This document shows positions 41,075 to 49,420 of a stretch of 64,000 bases of DNA, in pieces (within the stretch, counting starts at the first letter, position 1; each line of letters starts with the position of its first letter). The DNA lies in contig JAXLYR010000014.1 of NCBI GenBank assembly GCA_046351325.1, positions 62,001-126,000 on the forward strand. The letters are read 5' to 3'. This DNA comes from Xiheicaenibacterium sp046351325 (GTDB lineage: Bacteria; Myxococcota_A; Polyangia; Polyangiales; Polyangiaceae). The position numbers and the translations under genes were made by a program. Under the pieces are notes generated by a model. That model did no database searches, had not been told where the DNA came from, and saw only the letters and a list, made by a program, of their open reading frames with translations.

Positions 41075-43293
41075 CGCGTCGAATGGGCTTGGGTGTGGCG
41101 CTCGCTGCACTGTCCGCGGCCGGTGCGCTCGGATGCGGGTCGGCGACGGCCGTGAGCACCACCCCAGCGGAGTCGTCGCAGACCGACGGCGGCCCGCCCG
41201 TCTGTGACCCCGTCGCTGCTTGCAGCTCGTCGTGTGGTCCGCGCGAGACACGTGCTGCGGGCGTGTGCAGGCGCTTCCGCCCCCTCGCTTCGTCCGAGGC
41301 TCACAGCTGCGCTATCAGGCCCGAAGGCATCGCGTGCTGGGGCGGCGACGTCGGGCAAGGCATCTTCTCGCGGAGCCCGCGCCGCCTGTCTCCGACGCCG
41401 TTCTTGGCGCTCGAGTTCTCGCCTGGCGATCCCAAAGCGGTGGCGGTCGCCGTCTCCAAGAGCTTCGGCTGTACGCTCTTGGAGAATGGCCGCGTGCGGT
41501 GCTGGTCGGCGGAGGCCTCTGCCGAGCTCGAGGGCTTCGCCAGGGTGATCGATTTGGCTATCCACGAGTCGGTCCTTTGCGCTGTGCTCCAGTCGGGCGG
41601 CGTCCAGTGTGCCGATCTGAAGACCCCGGCGCCCAACCTCGAGGACTCCAATCCTGTCGTGCGCTTCGCCCACCCCGCGCCGTTCGCGATCCCTCCACTC
41701 GCGGACGTTGCGGCGATGGTGGCGGGCGGCGAACAGTTCTGCGCTCTACATCGCAGTGGTGAGGTGAGCTGTTTCCAGCACGGTTCTCGTGGTGGTGGGA
41801 GGCAGCCTCCGCCCGACCCGGCAGCGACTGTATTGACGGGTCTGAGCGATGCGGTGGACCTCGCGCTCGACGGGCGTCGTGGGTATTGCGCCGTCCGAAA
41901 GACAGGCGCCATCGTCTGCAACTGGGGTCATCCATCGCCGCGGGGCGACGGGACGCGCGTCAATCCTCTCTCCCTCATCGAGGACGCTGTCGAGCTCACT
42001 GTGGGTCAGCAGCACGGCTGCGCGATACGTCGCCCGCGCAGCCTCGACCATGGCAACGTCGTCTGTTGGGGGGACCAGATGAGTTCGGGGCCAGCCGTGA
42101 CCCTCGTCGACGACCTCTCCGATGCCGTCGCCGTTTCGGCGGGGAATGGTTCGAGCTGTGCCCTTCGCAAGGATGGTTCCGTCTACTGCTGGGGCGACAG
42201 CTCTCAAGGCCGGCTCGGGAATGGCGTCCAAAAGGAGGTCCTGCGGCCCACGTTGGTGCCTGGGCTATCACCGGCCTTGCAGGTGCACGTGACCGAGAAC
42301 GGTGCCTGCGCGCTCACGAGTGAGGACGTCATTTGCTGGAACAGTCCCAACCCGACCTTGTCGGATACGACGGGGCCAGCACCAGCACCACGATCGCTGC
42401 TGCGCGCAGTCGGGCGACGTTTCCAGGCTGGGACGCGGTTCGTCCAAGTCGACGCGACGTGCCTCTTGGACGATAGCGGCGCATTTCGCTGCGTCGATCC
42501 AGCTTATGATAATAGCGTCACCTATCCGCTCTCGCTCGAGCATGTCGTGGACACGGTGTCGGTCGGGAACTCTCCGGGCTATGGGGTTGGCCTCCTCGAC
42601 TCGGGGCGCGTTGTCTTCTATAGCGGGGGCGATCAATTGGAGGTGGCCGAGATCGTCAAGGTCGATGGGCTGACCAACATTCAATCCATCGCAGGCGCCA
42701 AAGATATCGCCTGTGCGGTCGAGAAGGACCTGTCCGTCAAGTGCTTTGCGTATGGCGTCGAGGATGCCAACGAGCTGCACCTGACCTCGAAGGTGCAGAC
42801 AGTCCCAGGGGTGGGGGTCCACTCCATCTTCTATGACGGCGGCGCGACCTTCTGCGGCCTCACCTCCATTGGTGAGATTGTCTGCTTCGAAGCGTCCAAA
42901 GATAGGAATGGTTGGGGACGAAAGAGCTCACGAGGGCTCGAGATCGGCGCTGCGCGCAACGTCGCGGGCGTTTCGGGTGCGGTCGAGCTCGCGTTGAGTC
43001 CGAGGACCTCCTGCGCCCGGATCCTCGACGGGACTGTAAGGTGTTGGGGCGACAACAGCACTGGCCTCTTGGGGCTCGGTGACCTCGACCCTCACCCCGG
43101 CAGCTACCCCATTGAAGGATTGAACGAGGTCGTTTCAATCGGTGTCGCCCGCGGGACGGCTTGTGTCGCGCGCAAGAACGGTGAGGTCCTGTGTTGGGGC
43201 TCGAACGCCGACGGTCGCGCGGGGAACCGCGGCCAGACTGTCTTCCTCGAGCCTGTCGAGACGCTCGGCCCAATAGGCGTTTCGCGCAGGTGA
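41071..43293 (+). CDS. RCC1-repeat lipoprotein (second of tandem pair)
   Basis: A 740-residue lipoprotein: TRRMGLGVALAALSAAGALGC signal. The ATG at 41071 overlaps the stop of the previous RCC1 gene (ATGA). The N-terminal Cys cluster (CDPVAACSSSC, then RRFRPLASSEAHSCAIRPEG) parallels that of its neighbour, and the same RCC1 strands follow (GIACWGG, CTLLENGRVRCWSA, CALHRSGEVSCFQH, CALRKDGSVYCWGDSSQGRL, CARILDGTVRCWGD). This is strong evidence of a tandem duplication with divergence. It converges with the next gene with 3 bases between stops. A shared role with the upstream protein is inferred. Confidence 0.87.
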   Translation: MTRRMGLGVALAALSAAGALGCGSATAVSTTPAESSQTDGGPPVCDPVAACSSSCGPRETRAAGVCRRFRPLASSEAHSCAIRPEGIACWGGDVGQGIFSRSPRRLSPTPFLALEFSPGDPKAVAVAVSKSFGCTLLENGRVRCWSAEASAELEGFARVIDLAIHESVLCAVLQSGGVQCADLKTPAPNLEDSNPVVRFAHPAPFAIPPLADVAAMVAGGEQFCALHRSGEVSCFQHGSRGGGRQPPPDPAATVLTGLSDAVDLALDGRRGYCAVRKTGAIVCNWGHPSPRGDGTRVNPLSLIEDAVELTVGQQHGCAIRRPRSLDHGNVVCWGDQMSSGPAVTLVDDLSDAVAVSAGNGSSCALRKDGSVYCWGDSSQGRLGNGVQKEVLRPTLVPGLSPALQVHVTENGACALTSEDVICWNSPNPTLSDTTGPAPAPRSLLRAVGRRFQAGTRFVQVDATCLLDDSGAFRCVDPAYDNSVTYPLSLEHVVDTVSVGNSPGYGVGLLDSGRVVFYSGGDQLEVAEIVKVDGLTNIQSIAGAKDIACAVEKDLSVKCFAYGVEDANELHLTSKVQTVPGVGVHSIFYDGGATFCGLTSIGEIVCFEASKDRNGWGRKSSRGLEIGAARNVAGVSGAVELALSPRTSCARILDGTVRCWGDNSTGLLGLGDLDPHPGSYPIEGLNEVVSIGVARGTACVARKNGEVLCWGSNADGRAGNRGQTVFLEPVETLGPIGVSRR

Positions 43294-43296
43294 CTG

Positions 43297-44280
43297 TCAG
43301 AACGTGCCGCTCAGCGATAGGCGCGAGGGTCCGACCTCGAGCGCGACCGCAGGGCTCTCCGCGCCACCGGGGCGGACCGCGAGCAGGATGATCCCGACAG
43401 CGGCGGCGGCGCCACCGACGACGAAGCAGATCGTGGACGCGGTTTGGAGCGCCACGGCGCGATCGATCTCGGTCTTCTCCGCAGGAGCGCAGTGATCTCC
43501 GAAGCAACGGGATCGCACGTCGTCGACGATGTCGAACGCGACGACGCGCGTGCCGATCGCGACCGCGAGCCCGGCGACTCCGACGGAGAGGACGACCGCG
43601 CCGGGCACGAAACTCCCCCCTGACTCGGTCGGCTGCGCAGCGGGGCCCTGAGGTGCATCGGGCTCCTCTTTGGGCTTGTCGATCGGCTTGTCCGGGGTTG
43701 TCGTCGGAGCGCTCAGCGTCGCCGTCACGCTCTTCGTCAGCTCGGCGTTCACGTCGGCGGTCGCGAGGATTTGATCGCCATTTCTCGCGACCGCTTTGTG
43801 CGCGCCAGGGTCGACCTGGATACCCGCTGCGGCTGCGGTCTCGGTCACCGACGCGCCGTCGAGCTCGAGCACAGTTCCGGATGGAAAACCTGGCGCGAGG
43901 ATGATGACGCGAGGGATCTGGGGCTCGAGCTCCGCGAGCTCGCGCTTGGCTTCTTCGATCGCAGTCTTGAACTGTGGTGGAGTCTTGGCGTCGGCAACCT
44001 CGGCGGCGGCCCGCCGGTAGAGCTCTCGAGCGGCGAGGAGCTTCGAGAGCTGTCGCCGGCATCGCGCCATGTAGAGGACGAGCACCGGCGAGTGAGCCTT
44101 CGCCTCGGCGGCCTCGAACAGCGTGTAGGCCTCGTCGAACTTGCGGGCGTCGAACCGAGTCTTCGCGTCCCTCGCGAGCACGATCGCGGAGTTGGTGTCC
44201 TGCGGTGTCTTGGGCTGGGCCGCGACCTCGGGGGCGCACAGCGACAGCGCGACCAAGGGGACCAGGACGAGCGCTCTCAT
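43297..44280 (-). CDS. TPR-like exported membrane protein coupled to a Ser/Thr kinase
   Basis: A 327-residue protein: MRALVLVPLVALSLCAPEVAA signal peptide, then TPR-like helices (about 30-125; FDARKFDEAYTLFEAAEAK). A PEGA-like beta segment follows (about 130-190; TVLELDGASVTETAAAAGIQ, VDPGAHKAVARNG), then a Pro-rich linker and two hydrophobic segments near the C-terminus (about 220-245 and 275-300). The ATG at 44280 overlaps the kinase stop (ATGA). TPR+PEGA proteins next to STK genes are a common myxobacterial arrangement; a role downstream of the kinase is inferred. Confidence 0.75.
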   Translation of the reverse strand: MRALVLVPLVALSLCAPEVAAQPKTPQDTNSAIVLARDAKTRFDARKFDEAYTLFEAAEAKAHSPVLVLYMARCRRQLSKLLAARELYRRAAAEVADAKTPPQFKTAIEEAKRELAELEPQIPRVIILAPGFPSGTVLELDGASVTETAAAAGIQVDPGAHKAVARNGDQILATADVNAELTKSVTATLSAPTTTPDKPIDKPKEEPDAPQGPAAQPTESGGSFVPGAVVLSVGVAGLAVAIGTRVVAFDIVDDVRSRCFGDHCAPAEKTEIDRAVALQTASTICFVVGGAAAAVGIILLAVRPGGAESPAVALEVGPSRLSLSGTF

Positions 44281-45653
44281 AACGCGAGTCCCGTGAATGG
44301 ATCGACCGTGGCGGCGCTCTTGCGGATCGTGGGCGTTGGTCGTGCTGCCGAGCTCCAGGGGCGCAGCGCTCGCGTGGACCCACTCGCGAGCCCGGCTGCG
44401 CTCGAGGTCGCGGGCGTGACGACAGGCTGCGCTGGTTCTGTCGTCGCGCGCGCCTCGATCGACGAAGGAGCCGTCGCTCCGACGCTCGCGACCGCCGACG
44501 GTGCGGGCGAAGCCGCTTGCGTGCTCGGAGCCGCCGAGTCGTTCTGCCCTCGGCGACCGAGGAAGAACCCAGCGATCCCGACGATGGCGATGAGCGCGAC
44601 CCACGGTAAGAGCCGCCACGCGAGGCTCCGCGAGCCGGGTGCGCTGCTCGATTGGGTCGTCACCGCGCGAAGCTCGCGTGAGGCGGTCGCCTCCGAACCC
44701 TCGGCGTTTGCTAGCGGGGTCGCAGCAGGCGCCGCGGCGCGCGTGATCTCGTCCTGCCCATTCGCGGGCCGCGTCCGCACCTGCACCCATGGGGCGCCCG
44801 TCCCGCCGCCCGCGATCGCCGCGAAGGCCTCCGCGAGCTCGGCCGCGCTCGAGAAGCGCCCATCGAGCTCGCGGCTCAGCGCGCGATCGAAGAAGTCGTC
44901 GAGGGCCTTGGGGAGATCGGGGCAAAGCTCGCTCACCTGCGGGATCGGCTGACCGACGATCGCCAGCATCACCGCCGTCACCTGGTCGCCGTCGAAAGGC
45001 CGCTTTCCGGTGAGGGCCTTGAACATCACGACGCCCAGCGACCAAAGATCACTGCGCTGATCGACGCGCTCTCCGCGAGCCTGCTCGGGGCTCATGTGAT
45101 GCGGCGAGCCGATGACCGTCCCGCTCGCGGTCTTCTCGTCGACGAGCTGCGTGCTGAGCTCGCGCGCGATGCCGAAGTCAAGGAGCTTGACCACCTCGTC
45201 CTGGCCCTCTCGCACGAGGAAGACGTTGCTCGGCTTCAGGTCGCGGTGGACGATCCCCGCTGCGTGCGCGACGGTCAAAGCCTTGCAAATTTGGGTGACG
45301 ATCGGTGAGAGCTCCGCGGGCGTGAGCCGTCCGACCTGGGCGAGGCGATCGCCGAAGTCCTGACCGTCGAGCCGCTCCATCACCATGTACGGCGTGTCGT
45401 CTTCGACGCCGTAGTCCTGGACCTTGCAGATGTGCAGGCTCTTCAGCTGCGCGCTCGCCTTCGCCTCGCGCTCGAACCGCGCGCGCGCGGCCTGCGTCTC
45501 CGCGAGGATGGGCGCCATCAGCTTCACGGCGACCTCTGCGTCGAGGAGCTCGTGTTTGGCGAGCCAGACAGCGCCCATACCACCACCCGCGAGGCGCTTG
45601 ATCAGGCGGTATTTCCCACCCAACACGCTGTCCGGCCCGAGCCGCGCCGCCAT
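44277..45653 (-). CDS. Serine/threonine protein kinase, PknB-like, one TM helix
   Basis: A 458-residue kinase. All key motifs are present: glycine loop GGGMGAV (23-29), ATP-binding Lys44 (AVKL), catalytic HRDLKPSN (136-143), DFG (159-161) and SPE (188-190). The kinase domain ends near 285. Then come a Pro/Ala/Ser-rich juxtamembrane region, one transmembrane helix (about 349-367; WVALIAIVGIAGFFLG) and a Ser/Thr/Ala-rich extracellular tail of about 90 residues with no sensor domain recognised. It should be an active membrane kinase. The stop overlaps the start of the TPR gene, and the LamG lipoprotein gene lies upstream, so the three form an operon. Confidence 0.93.
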   Translation of the reverse strand: MAARLGPDSVLGGKYRLIKRLAGGGMGAVWLAKHELLDAEVAVKLMAPILAETQAARARFEREAKASAQLKSLHICKVQDYGVEDDTPYMVMERLDGQDFGDRLAQVGRLTPAELSPIVTQICKALTVAHAAGIVHRDLKPSNVFLVREGQDEVVKLLDFGIARELSTQLVDEKTASGTVIGSPHHMSPEQARGERVDQRSDLWSLGVVMFKALTGKRPFDGDQVTAVMLAIVGQPIPQVSELCPDLPKALDDFFDRALSRELDGRFSSAAELAEAFAAIAGGGTGAPWVQVRTRPANGQDEITRAAAPAATPLANAEGSEATASRELRAVTTQSSSAPGSRSLAWRLLPWVALIAIVGIAGFFLGRRGQNDSAAPSTQAASPAPSAVASVGATAPSSIEARATTEPAQPVVTPATSSAAGLASGSTRALRPWSSAARPTPTIRKSAATVDPFTGLAL

Positions 45654-45695
45654 CTCGGTCAGCCTACGGCTTCGACACCCGAAGAGCCAAGCTCT

Positions 45696-46523
45696 TCAAA
45701 GGCACTCGCTGTGATCACCACACGCGAAGTGCGCCTCGACCCGCGTGAGCGGCAGGGCGTGGTCGTAGAGCGCGAGCTCATCGAGCTGGATGGTCGTCCC
45801 GAGCTGCGTGCGCCCGATCACGAGCGGCGCTCCGAGGGTGGGCAGCGACGCGACCGAGTCGGGCGGATCCAAGTCAGTCACGAGCGTCCCGTCGACGTAG
45901 ATGAGAGCGTCCGCGCCGTCGAAGGTCACGACGAGGTGGTGGTACCCGTCGACGAGCGAAGTCATCGTCTCGGCCACGTCGTCGAAGGTCCCCGTGCCGT
46001 CGTAGCGGAGGTGGTGGACCGACGTGTTCGAAAGGGTCGTCTCTACCCCTGACGTGTTCGCGCCCTGCTCGATCCAAGCAAAAATGCTCGCTGGCTGAGC
46101 GGCGGCGAGGACCTCCACCCAGCCCTCGAGCGAGTACGGCGCGAAGCCGCTGAGCCCGTACGGGTTCGGGTCGAGGACGACGTAGGCTCCATCCGCGAGC
46201 GAGATCGCAGCGTCGACGTCCGTGCTGAGGAGCGCGCCCAAGACGTCGCGCTCCACCATCCCCGCGTCCGCGACGGACACCGCGTTGTGCCCTTTGCCGC
46301 TCGAGTCCTGGACCTCCGCGGAGGTCGCCTCGTTGAACCGCCAATACCCGATCGGCTGGTCCTCCATCACGAGATCGACGTAGGTCTTGGGCGCGCCGCC
46401 GGCCCCACCAGCGCCGCCCGTGCCGCCCTCTCCCAGGTCGTACACGATACCGTCGACGTCGATGCAGCCGACGAGCGCGACCACGAGAGCAGCCGACGGG
46501 AAGACAAGAGAGGTGAGCTTCAT
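45696..46523 (-). CDS. LamG-domain lipoprotein
   Basis: A 275-residue lipoprotein: MKLTSLVFPSAALVVALVGC signal and lipobox. A Gly-rich linker (EGGTGGAGGAGGA) leads to a LamG/concanavalin-like jelly roll (about 48-265). Its hallmarks are GYWRFNE, GHNAVSVADAG, YSLEGWVEV, HHLVVTFDGADALIYVDGTL and IQLDELALYDHALP, the usual order in bacterial LamG_3 proteins. C267 and C274 near the C-terminus may pair. It is first in a three-gene leftward operon with the kinase (42 bases between) and the TPR gene. It might bind a surface or carbohydrate ligand; any link to kinase sensing is inference. Confidence 0.85.
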   Translation of the reverse strand: MKLTSLVFPSAALVVALVGCIDVDGIVYDLGEGGTGGAGGAGGAPKTYVDLVMEDQPIGYWRFNEATSAEVQDSSGKGHNAVSVADAGMVERDVLGALLSTDVDAAISLADGAYVVLDPNPYGLSGFAPYSLEGWVEVLAAAQPASIFAWIEQGANTSGVETTLSNTSVHHLRYDGTGTFDDVAETMTSLVDGYHHLVVTFDGADALIYVDGTLVTDLDPPDSVASLPTLGAPLVIGRTQLGTTIQLDELALYDHALPLTRVEAHFACGDHSECL

Positions 46524-46568
46524 CCTGCTGTTCGGGGGCCAGTCTACAAGGTTCGCGAACCGCTCGAA

Positions 46569-46997
46569 CTAATCGGCAGGCTTCGACCTCAATTGATCGA
46601 CGACGAGCAGCGTCGCGAACGCGAGCGCGAGCGCGACATCCATTACGACGAAGAACATGGTCTTCTCACCCTTGTAGAGGTGATTGCCGAAGCGGCTGTC
46701 CGAGGTCGTCAGATCGCGATAGCCAAAGCCGAGGTTCGCGACCATGAAGACGGCGCAGACCAAGCGCTGTCCCTTTCGCTCGCGGACCACCAAGCCGAAG
46801 ACGATCATCAAGCAGCCGACGAACGCCATCAGGCAATAGAAGAACGAGAAGAAGTCGGCGAGCACCGGCGAGGCGATGACGTCCTCGGCGACGCCGAAGT
46901 CGCGCAACATGGAGACCCCGCGGGCGACCGCGGAGCAGGCCATCAGGGTGTAGATGACGCCGATCGTGATGAGGGTAGGGCGAAAGCCACGGACCAT
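46569..46997 (-). CDS. Four-helix membrane protein of unknown function
   Basis: A 142-residue protein with four hydrophobic stretches: about 8-24 (TLITIGVIYTLMACSAV), 47-66 (FFSFFYCLMAFVGCLMIVFG), 75-92 (QRLVCAVFMVANLGFGY) and 113-131 (FFVVMDVALALAFATLLVV). It is an inner-membrane protein of unknown family. Read from the ATG at 46997, because the frame upstream is a shadow. It is divergent from the AraC-type gene, with a 90-base gap that should hold both promoters. Control by that regulator would be the usual inference, weakened by its frameshift. Confidence 0.7.
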   Translation of the reverse strand: MVRGFRPTLITIGVIYTLMACSAVARGVSMLRDFGVAEDVIASPVLADFFSFFYCLMAFVGCLMIVFGLVVRERKGQRLVCAVFMVANLGFGYRDLTTSDSRFGNHLYKGEKTMFFVVMDVALALAFATLLVVDQLRSKPAD

Positions 46998-47087
46998 GTT
47001 GCGAGTGAAGCCGAGTCGCGGCCGGCGCGCTTGAACGAACCTGCTGTGTCCTAGTCGGCCGGGGCAAAATCGTTCGATACTCGCGCG

Positions 47088-47805
47088 ATGGAGAGCGTGA
47101 TCCGTCGAGCAACGACGGGCCGCGAGGCAGGCACGGTCCTCGTGACGGGGCCCTCCCTCGCGCTCACCGAGGCGAAGGTCGAGGGCGTCGTGATGTTCGA
47201 GCGCTGCCCAGCGATGCACTCGATCATCCTCGCCCCGTGTCGCGTCGTGCTCGGCGGGCGCGTGCTCGACGCGTCGCGCGCCCTCGCGATCCCAGCTGGC
47301 GTTCGCCATCACGTGCGCTCGATCGGGGCGGAGCTCGGCGGCGTCGCGTACTTCGACCCGAGGCGCTACGCGTTCAGCGACGTCGTGCGCCTCGCCGAGC
47401 GCTGGGAGGGCTTCGTGGTCGGGCGCGACGACCTGCGTGAGGCCTTCGGCGACGCGCTCCGTGCGCCCCGCCGCCGTGTCGAATCCCGGCTGCCGCGCCC
47501 CCGAGGCCCTCGAGCTCGGGGGCGCGACCGTCGACGATGCGGCCTCGCGAGCGCGCCTCTCCACGAGCCGCTTCACGCACCTCGTCAGCGACACCCTCGG
47601 GCCCTCGCCGCTCACGTTTCGCACTTGGTTCAAGCTGCGTCGCGCGATCGGCGCGGCGCTGCTCAATGGCGCGAACCTCACCGAGGCCGCTCACCTCGCT
47701 GGGTTCGCCGACTCGGCCCACCTGACCCGCACCTGCAAGAGCACGATGGGCGTGCGACCCGCCCAGATGCTGCCGCCCGTGATTCACGTGTCGAGCGAGG
47801 ATTGA
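47088..47805 (+). pseudogene. AraC-family regulator interrupted by a frameshift
   Basis: Two overlapping frames together make one AraC-family protein. The first (47088 to about 47470) encodes the N-terminal sensor-like part (VIRRATTGREAGTVLV, FERCPAMHSIILAPCRV, PAGVRHHVRSIG). The second frame (from about 47437, +1 relative) encodes the HTH domain, with LSTSRFTHLVSDTLGPSPLTF and NLTEAAHLAGFADSAHLTRT, ending GVRPAQML. The switch falls within a run of C and G around 47455-47475 (GCGCCCCGCCGCCG). A single-base indel would restore one protein of about 240 residues. Either the gene is inactive or there is a base-call error; the intact reading of both halves favours a recent event. Confidence 0.75.
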
Positions 47806-47809
47806 TTGG

Positions 47810-49387
47810 ATGTTCCGCGAGATGAAGTGGAGCTTGGCGTTCGTGGTCTCGGTGCTCTCGGCGTGTGGAGACAGCGATTCACCCCCGCCCGAGAACCCGA
47901 GCGACGAGGCACCGAACGTCGCCGCGACAGAGGCGGGGCGCGTTCGTGGTGTCGAGCAAGATGGGGTCGTGCGCTTCCTCGGCGTTCCATACGCAGCGCC
48001 TCCCGTCGGTGAGCTGCGCTGGCGGCCACCGGCACCCGTCGAACCGTGGAGCGATGTTCGCGACGCGTCCCAGTTCGGCTTGAGCTGCACACAATCCGCT
48101 GAGACGGAGGGCCCCGGCTCGGAGGATTGTTTGTTCCTCAATGTGTGGACGCCCGAGGTCCGCGCCGAGAAGCCGCGTCCGGTCATGGTCTACATCCATG
48201 GCGGCGGCTGGGTGCGCGGCGCCGGCCGTATGTCGCATTTGAGCGGCATCGAGAACGTCCTCGACGGGCAAAACCTGGCTCAGCGCGACGACGTCGTGGT
48301 CGTGACGCTCAACTATCGCCTCGGCAGCATCGGCTATCTGGCTCATCCGGCGTTCGCGGCCGAAAACGACGCGGGCTCGACTGGCAACTACGGCCTACGC
48401 GACGCGATCGCTGCGTTGGAATGGGTGCATCAGAACATTCGCGAGTTCGGTGGCGATCCAGAGCGGGTGCTCGTCTTCGGGACGTCGGCCGGTGGATCGC
48501 AGACGTGCGCGCTCGCGGCGTCGCCTCTCGCCGACGGCCTGTTCTCGGTCGCCTCGGCCCACAGCAGCGGCGGCTGCGACTGCTTCCGCACCGACCAAGC
48601 CAAAGCCGTCGCCGAAGCTCTCGCCGATACGGTCGGCTGCAGTGCGGCGGACGATGTCGCAGCGTGCTTGCGCGAGGTGCCGGCTTCGACCTTGGTCGCG
48701 CTGCCAAGCAGCGGCGCGATCGCCGACGGCGAGGTCTTGCCGATGTGCCCCCTCGAGACCTTCCAGGCGGGCGGCGGCACCCACGCTCCGCTCGTGTTCG
48801 GCACGACCGCCCACGAGGCAATGGGCTATCTCGACGACGCCGCAAAGGCCCTCACGTGGGACAGCTTCGGGCAGGTGCTCGACAACTCCTTTGGTGCCAA
48901 AGGCGCCGACGTCGCGGCGGCGTACGGCCCAAGCAAGTACGACAGCGCGCCCCTCGCTTGGGTGCTCTTCATCGGGGATTGGATTTACCACTGCCCCGAT
49001 CGGCGGGTGCTCCGTGCGCTCGGCGGCCGCGAGGAACCGCTCTATCGCTTCGTGTTCGGGGGCATCCTGTCCGACGAACGGCATGTTGGGATGGGGGCGG
49101 TGCACGGCAACGACGTGCCCTTCATCTTCCGCAACTTCGGCGAGCTCTCGACCACCGAGGCCGAGCTGAACCTGTCCAACACGATGGCGACCACCTGGGC
49201 GGAGATCGCCGCGACTGGCAAACCGCCCGCGTTCTGGGCGCCGTGGGACGAGAGTGGCGCTTTCGTGGGGCTCGGGCTCGACGGCGTCGCCATGCTGATT
49301 GGCCATCGCGACGCGGAGTGCGATGTATTGGATCAGGTGCCGGCGCTACGCGACATCACAGTCTTGCCGTTCCCTAGCGCGCAATAG
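47810..49387 (+). CDS. Type-B carboxylesterase lipoprotein
   Basis: A 525-residue exported esterase. MFREMKWSLAFVVSVLSAC is a lipoprotein signal. The oxyanion hole HGGG is at 130-133, the EDCLFLN motif at 105-111 and the nucleophile serine at 226 in FGTSAGG (a GxSxG, Thr replacing the common Glu). The probable acid is Glu336 in GTTAHEAMG and the base His432 in VHGNDVPF. Cys93 and Cys107 are the conserved disulfide pair. The length is typical (about 500). It hydrolyses carboxylic esters outside the cytoplasm; the substrate is unknown. It lies 4 bases after the AraC-type frame, so they may be one transcript. Confidence 0.9.
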   Translation: MFREMKWSLAFVVSVLSACGDSDSPPPENPSDEAPNVAATEAGRVRGVEQDGVVRFLGVPYAAPPVGELRWRPPAPVEPWSDVRDASQFGLSCTQSAETEGPGSEDCLFLNVWTPEVRAEKPRPVMVYIHGGGWVRGAGRMSHLSGIENVLDGQNLAQRDDVVVVTLNYRLGSIGYLAHPAFAAENDAGSTGNYGLRDAIAALEWVHQNIREFGGDPERVLVFGTSAGGSQTCALAASPLADGLFSVASAHSSGGCDCFRTDQAKAVAEALADTVGCSAADDVAACLREVPASTLVALPSSGAIADGEVLPMCPLETFQAGGGTHAPLVFGTTAHEAMGYLDDAAKALTWDSFGQVLDNSFGAKGADVAAAYGPSKYDSAPLAWVLFIGDWIYHCPDRRVLRALGGREEPLYRFVFGGILSDERHVGMGAVHGNDVPFIFRNFGELSTTEAELNLSNTMATTWAEIAATGKPPAFWAPWDESGAFVGLGLDGVAMLIGHRDAECDVLDQVPALRDITVLPFPSAQ

Positions 49388-49399
49388 CGCTTGGCTCGA

Positions 49400-49411
49400 G
49401 GGCCGCGGCCC
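49400..49411. terminator. GGGCCGCGGCCC palindrome between convergent genes
   Basis: A perfect 12-base palindrome, all G and C, sits 13 bases after the carboxylesterase stop and 10 bases before the stop of the opposing gene. It could form a strong cruciform or a bidirectional terminator, but has no loop or T-tract, so it is uncertain. Confidence 0.3.
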
Positions 49412-49420
49412 GGCGTCAGC

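Noticed and set aside
42860..44383. A 507-codon minus-strand frame
   Set aside because: It is Arg-rich and overlaps RCC1 and TPR/PEGA genes in the wrong frames.
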